NCBI GenBank assembly: GCA_016207445.1
Contig: JACQPS010000001.1
Location: 1-7,422 of the forward strand
Source: Gemmatimonadota bacterium
Lineage (GTDB): Bacteria > Gemmatimonadota > Gemmatimonadetes > Longimicrobiales > RSA9
Length of the DNA: 7,422 bases
Direction of reading: 5' to 3'
Program-made: the position numbers and the translations under genes
Part shown: piece by piece, positions 4,581-7,422 of the stretch
Position numbering within the stretch: the stretch's first letter is position 1
Layout: every line of letters begins with the position of its first letter
Notes under the pieces: generated by a model
The model's database searches: none
Seen by the model: the letters and a program-made list of their open reading frames with translations, nothing else
Told to the model about the DNA's origin: nothing

Positions 4581-6194
4581 ATGAGCGAGCTCGAGCGGCT
4601 CCAGGACGAGTTCTTCGCATTCTGGTGGGCCGCGCATCCCATCACGGCCACTTCTGTCGGCATCCACACCCACGACACCGAGCTGGATCGTTACGACGCC
4701 GCCTCGCTCGACGAGCGCGCGCGCCGGTACCGCGAGTACGCGCACGCGTTCGAGCGACTGACTCCGCGCGATGCGGCCGAGGCGCTCGACCGTCGGCTGA
4801 TCCTGAACCAGCTCCACTGGCAGCTCGTGGAGCTGGAGCAGGTCCGGGGGCACCGCCGCAACCCCGTCGTCTACCTCGAGCCGGTCCTGACCACGCTCTT
4901 CCTCATGGCCGTGCGCGAGTACGCGCCCGCGCAGGAGCGGGCCCGCGCCGCGGCGGCGCGACTCGGCGCGCTTCCAGCCCTCCTGGATGATTCCCGCGAG
5001 AACCTGACCGAGGCTGCCCCGATCCTGGTCCGCACCGCGGCAGCGGTCGCGCGCAGCGGCCTCGCGCTGCTCGAGGGCGCGCTGCCGCTCCAGCTCGGGC
5101 GTGCCCTGGAAGACGACCCCCACGAGTTCGCCCGCTGGGAGAACGCGCTGCGGGGCGCCGAGACGGCTCTGGTCGAGTACGCGGATTGGCTCGAGCACGA
5201 GCTCGCGCCCCGCGCGGCGGGCGATTACGCGGTCGGCCGGGAGGCCTTCCAGGGCCGGCTGCGCTACCTGCACGGCCTGACGGACAGCGCGGACGAGCTG
5301 TGCGCGTTCGGCGAGGCCCTGCAGCGCGAAACCGAGGCGGCGCTCGAGCAGCTCGCGCGTGAGCTCGGCAGTCGCGGCGACTGGCGTGCGCTGGTCGAGT
5401 CGGCCAAGGCCGAGCACCCGCCGGCCACGCGCTTGATCGAGGCCTACGCGGAGGAGGTGGTGCGGGCGCGTGCGTTCGTCGAAGAGCGCGAGCTGGCCAG
5501 TCTGCCGGCGGGCGAGGAGCTCGAGGTCACCGCCACGCCCGAGTACCTGCGCCCGCTCATCCCGTACGCCGCCTACCAGTCGCCCGCCGCGCACGAGGTC
5601 GAGCAGAAGGGCTTCTTCTTCGTGACGCCGCCGTCCGCGCAGGCCGACCCTGCGCTGCGCGACCACTCGGTCCACGGCATTCCCGTCACCGCCCTGCACG
5701 AGGCGTATCCCGGGCATCACCTGCAGCTCACGCGCGCGAACCGCGCCGCGACCGAGGCGCAGCGCGTGTTCTGGACCCCGGTCTTCGCCGAGGGGTGGGC
5801 GCTCTACTGCGAGGAGATGATGTGGGAGCAGGGCTTCTACACCGATCCGCGTCAGCGGCTGCTCCAGCTCAAGGACCTCCTCTGGCGCGCGTGCCGGGTG
5901 GTGCTCGACGTGGGGTTGCACACGCGGGGCTGGTCACCGGAGCGCGCGGTCGAGTACCTCGTGCGCGTGGCCGGGCTCGAGCGTGCGAACGCGGAGGTCG
6001 AGGTCCGGCGCTACTGCTCCGAGCCGACGCAGCCGCTCAGCTACGCCGTGGGCAAGCGCGAGATCCTCCGGCTGCGCGAGCGCTTCCGCGCGCGCGCCGG
6101 CAGCTCGTTTCGCCTGCGCGACTTCCACGACCGGCTGCTCTCCTGGGGCACCATCCCACCGGGCCTGGTCGCGCATGGCCTCGGCCTCAGTTGA
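4581..6194 (+). CDS. DUF885 family protein, probable zinc metallopeptidase
   Basis: The protein has 537 residues and lacks a signal peptide, unlike many DUF885 members, which are secreted or lipoproteins. The start at 4581 is chosen because GGGAGGA (4564-4570) lies 10 bases upstream; an ATG at 4551 in frame would overlap the EVE gene by 26 bases. The family signature HEAYPGHHLQ begins at His373-Glu374 with His379/His380, and FAEGWALYCEEM follows with Glu404 about 30 residues later, the distance expected for the third zinc ligand in HExxH-like (gluzincin) peptidases. Other hallmarks are VTATPEYLRPLIPYAAYQSP (about 316-335) and the C-terminal YCSEPTQPLSYAVGKREI (478-495). The N-terminal half is long, helical and rich in Glu, Arg and Ala. 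Peptidase activity is inferred from the motif; substrate and polarity are unknown. It is the third gene of the operon. Its stop codon TGA lies inside the first unit of the heptamer repeat at 6188. Confidence 0.9.
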   Translation: MSELERLQDEFFAFWWAAHPITATSVGIHTHDTELDRYDAASLDERARRYREYAHAFERLTPRDAAEALDRRLILNQLHWQLVELEQVRGHRRNPVVYLEPVLTTLFLMAVREYAPAQERARAAAARLGALPALLDDSRENLTEAAPILVRTAAAVARSGLALLEGALPLQLGRALEDDPHEFARWENALRGAETALVEYADWLEHELAPRAAGDYAVGREAFQGRLRYLHGLTDSADELCAFGEALQRETEAALEQLARELGSRGDWRALVESAKAEHPPATRLIEAYAEEVVRARAFVEERELASLPAGEELEVTATPEYLRPLIPYAAYQSPAAHEVEQKGFFFVTPPSAQADPALRDHSVHGIPVTALHEAYPGHHLQLTRANRAATEAQRVFWTPVFAEGWALYCEEMMWEQGFYTDPRQRLLQLKDLLWRACRVVLDVGLHTRGWSPERAVEYLVRVAGLERANAEVEVRRYCSEPTQPLSYAVGKREILRLRERFRARAGSSFRLRDFHDRLLSWGTIPPGLVAHGLGLS

Positions 6195-6299
6195 CAGTCG
6201 ACAGTTTACAGTTGACAGCGTATTGGGTGCGCCTTCGCGTTCGCTGTGAACTGTCGACTGTGAACTGTAAACTGTGAACTGTAAACTATGAACTGTGAA
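6188..6299. repeat. Two mirrored arrays of heptamer repeats around a 25-base spacer
   Basis: The left array (6188-6218) has four units CAGTTGA, CAGTCGA, CAGTTTA, CAGTTGA plus CAG. The right array (6244-6299) has eight units, mostly CTGTGAA or CTGTAAA, with one CTGTCGA and one CTATGAA. The left units are reverse complements of the right type (TNAACTG), so the arrays can pair over about 31 bases with 25-26 matches in more than one register. The spacer is 6219-6243. The right array is followed by TTTTT (6301-6305), giving a terminator-like outline. The first unit contains the DUF885 stop codon, and the last unit ends 7 bases before the qorA ATG. The bases are far more AT-rich than the surroundings. 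It resembles the short tandemly repeated heptamers known from cyanobacteria in unit length, not in sequence. Confidence 0.9.
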
Positions 6300-6306
6300 C
6301 TTTTTC

Positions 6307-7287
6307 ATGCGCGCCATCCGCATCCACCAGCACGGCGGCCCCGACGCTCTGCGCCCGGAGGACGTGCCGCTCGCCGAGCCCACAGCCGACCAGGCCCGTG
6401 TACGCATCCACTTCGCCGGCATCAACTTCATCGACGTCTATCATCGCACGGGGCTGTACCGCATCGAGCCGCCCTTTACGCCCGGCGTGGAGGCGGCGGG
6501 CGTGGTCGAGGCGGTGGGCCCGGTGGTGAGCGAGGTGCGTCCGGGCGACCGCGTCGCGTACGCGTCGGAAGTCGGCGCCTACGCGGAGCAGGCGCTCGTG
6601 CCCGCCTGGAAGCTCGTGCCCGTACCCGCCTCACTCGAGCTGAGCGACGCCGCCGCCCTCATGCTCCAGGGGATGACCGCGCACTACCTGGTGCACAGCA
6701 CCTATCCCGTGGCCGATGGCGAGACGATCCTGGTGCACGCGGCCGCGGGCGGCGTGGGACTCTTGCTGGTGCAGCTCGCGAAAGCCAGGGGCGCGCGCGT
6801 CATCGGGACGGTCTCCACGGAAGCGAAGGCGGCGCTCGCCCGCGAGGCCGGCGCGGACGACGTCGTCCTGTACACGCGTGAGGACTTCCTCGCCGCGGCG
6901 CGCCGGCTCACGGGCGGACGCGGGGTCGACGTCGTCTACGACTCCGTCGGCCGGGATACGTTCGAGCGCAGCCTGGAGTGCCTGCGGCCGCGCGGGTATC
7001 TGGTGCTGTACGGGCAATCGAGCGGACCCGTGCCGCCGTTCGATCCCGGGCGGCTCGCGCGCCTGGGTTCGCTTTTCCTCACGCGCCCGTCGCTCGGGGA
7101 TTACACGGCCGACCGGGACGAGCTGCTCTGGCGCGCCGCCGACCTGTTCCGCCGCATCGAGGAGAAGACGCTGCGGGTCCGGATCGACCGTGTGCTGCCG
7201 CTCGAAGAGGCGGCCGAGGCGCACCGGCTGCTCGAGGGGCGGAAGACCGCGGGGAAGGTGTTGCTGCAGGTCGGTCAGGGCCGCTAA
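6307..7287 (+). CDS. qorA: NADPH:quinone oxidoreductase, zeta-crystallin / QorA type
   Basis: The protein has 326 residues, matching the length of E. coli QorA (327). It is a medium-chain dehydrogenase/reductase of the zinc-free quinone reductase branch, a cytoplasmic NADPH-dependent enzyme reducing quinones. The N-terminal GroES-like domain shows GINFIDVYHRTGLY (38-51) and GVEAAGVVEAVG (60-71). The Rossmann domain has the family signature at 138-159, including HAAAGGVG (144-151). VVYDSVGRDTFERSLECL (209-226) and GSLFLTRPSLGDY (254-266) match QorA closely as I recall it. No structural or catalytic zinc ligands of alcohol dehydrogenases are evident. The ATG at 6307 gives the usual family start MRAIRIHQHGGP. 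A GTG at 6295 in frame would add MNFF and lies inside the heptamer repeat. Neither has a ribosome binding site: the upstream 100 bases are heptamer repeat and T run. Whether the gene is read with the DUF885 operon or separately is open. Confidence 0.94.
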   Translation: MRAIRIHQHGGPDALRPEDVPLAEPTADQARVRIHFAGINFIDVYHRTGLYRIEPPFTPGVEAAGVVEAVGPVVSEVRPGDRVAYASEVGAYAEQALVPAWKLVPVPASLELSDAAALMLQGMTAHYLVHSTYPVADGETILVHAAAGGVGLLLVQLAKARGARVIGTVSTEAKAALAREAGADDVVLYTREDFLAAARRLTGGRGVDVVYDSVGRDTFERSLECLRPRGYLVLYGQSSGPVPPFDPGRLARLGSLFLTRPSLGDYTADRDELLWRAADLFRRIEEKTLRVRIDRVLPLEEAAEAHRLLEGRKTAGKVLLQVGQGR

Positions 7288-7395
7288 TCCGTTGCCCTGT
7301 CGTTACATTCCCGTGATGCCTGGGTATTAGGATTCCGCTGGGTCCGTTGCGGTCTTCGCGGTGAAGCTGGAGCGGCGGCAGAGACGAAGTCGACC
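7288..7395. other. Intergenic region after qorA, nothing firm
   Basis: About 108 bases separate the qorA stop from the possible gene at the right edge. A TATTAG at 7325-7330 resembles a -10 box, but no acceptable -35 lies at the right distance. No hairpin with a T run was found that would serve as a terminator for qorA. Confidence 0.4.
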
Positions 7396-7422
7396 ATGGC
7401 CGTGCAACCCAAACCCACGCCC
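7396..7422 (+). CDS. Possible 5' end of a gene (nine codons, cut by the window edge)
   Basis: An ATG at 7396 opens a frame reading MAVQPKPTP to the end of the window. The start resembles that of many VOC/glyoxalase-fold proteins that begin 'MAV.P.P.G', but nine residues cannot support a family. A weak purine-rich segment, AGAGACGAAG (7380-7389), lies 6 bases upstream and a GGAG at 7369-7372 is farther away. The call is tentative. Confidence 0.3.

Noticed and set aside
4482..5921. 479-codon minus-strand open frame opposite EVE and DUF885
   Set aside because: It has no recognisable domain, and the plus strand carries the DUF885 signatures through the whole stretch.
6188..6299. Insertion sequence ends or a transposon remnant, suggested by the mirrored arrays
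   Set aside because: The space between the arrays is only 25 bases, no transposase is present, and the arms are heptamer tandems rather than single terminal inverted repeats.
6288..6881. Plus-strand frame starting at the ATG in the heptamer array, overlapping qorA
   Set aside because: It is out of frame with qorA, is dominated by Arg, Gly and Ala, and has no family features.

Overview
The window is GC-rich bacterial DNA. It looks like an environmental soil or sediment lineage of the kind that codes an EVE-domain protein, a DUF885 peptidase and a QorA-type reductase. Gemmatimonadota or a similar high-GC phylum is my guess; nothing here proves the phylum. There are no RNA genes, no CRISPR array and no transposase.

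Left part, 1-1173, minus strand: this reads as a stretch of integron gene cassettes. A cassette at about 200-1172 holds a membrane-anchored double-rhodanese-fold gene (317-1126) followed 15 bases later by a well-formed attC site (194-301). The attC has complementary outer cores, mirrored arms and extra unpaired bases on the side expected for a minus-strand cassette. Beyond it starts a second cassette with the 5' end of a SnoaL-like/DUF4440 gene (1-102), cut by the window edge. The right end of the array is marked by a core heptamer at 1167-1173. No integron integrase is visible, and the next gene to the right is unrelated, so this is either the end of an integrase-less array or an insertion at a secondary site.

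Middle, 1174-1488: a gene-free stretch with two short perfect hairpins and then eight tandem copies of a 13-14 base unit ending in a run of eight G. The repeat lies right behind the stop codon of a minus-strand M20 metallopeptidase (1489-2757).

Right part, 2758-7422: a 108-base divergent intergenic region separates the M20 gene from a tight plus-strand run. It contains a LeuA-like acyl-CoA lyase/synthase without the LeuA regulatory domain (2866-4119), an EVE-domain protein (4121-4576) and a DUF885 zinc-peptidase-like protein (4581-6194), with gaps of only 1 and 4 bases. A heptamer repeat element arranged as two mirrored arrays (6188-6299) separates this operon from a QorA-type NADPH:quinone reductase (6307-7287). 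The repeat contains the DUF885 stop codon and occupies the place where a ribosome binding site for qorA would be. The last 27 bases may start another plus-strand gene.

The divergent M20 and DUF885 genes both suggest peptide breakdown. The LeuA-like enzyme and QorA do not form a recognisable pathway with them. I find no complete novel system. The features most worth following are the integron cassettes with their orphan array end, and the mirrored heptamer element at the qorA start.
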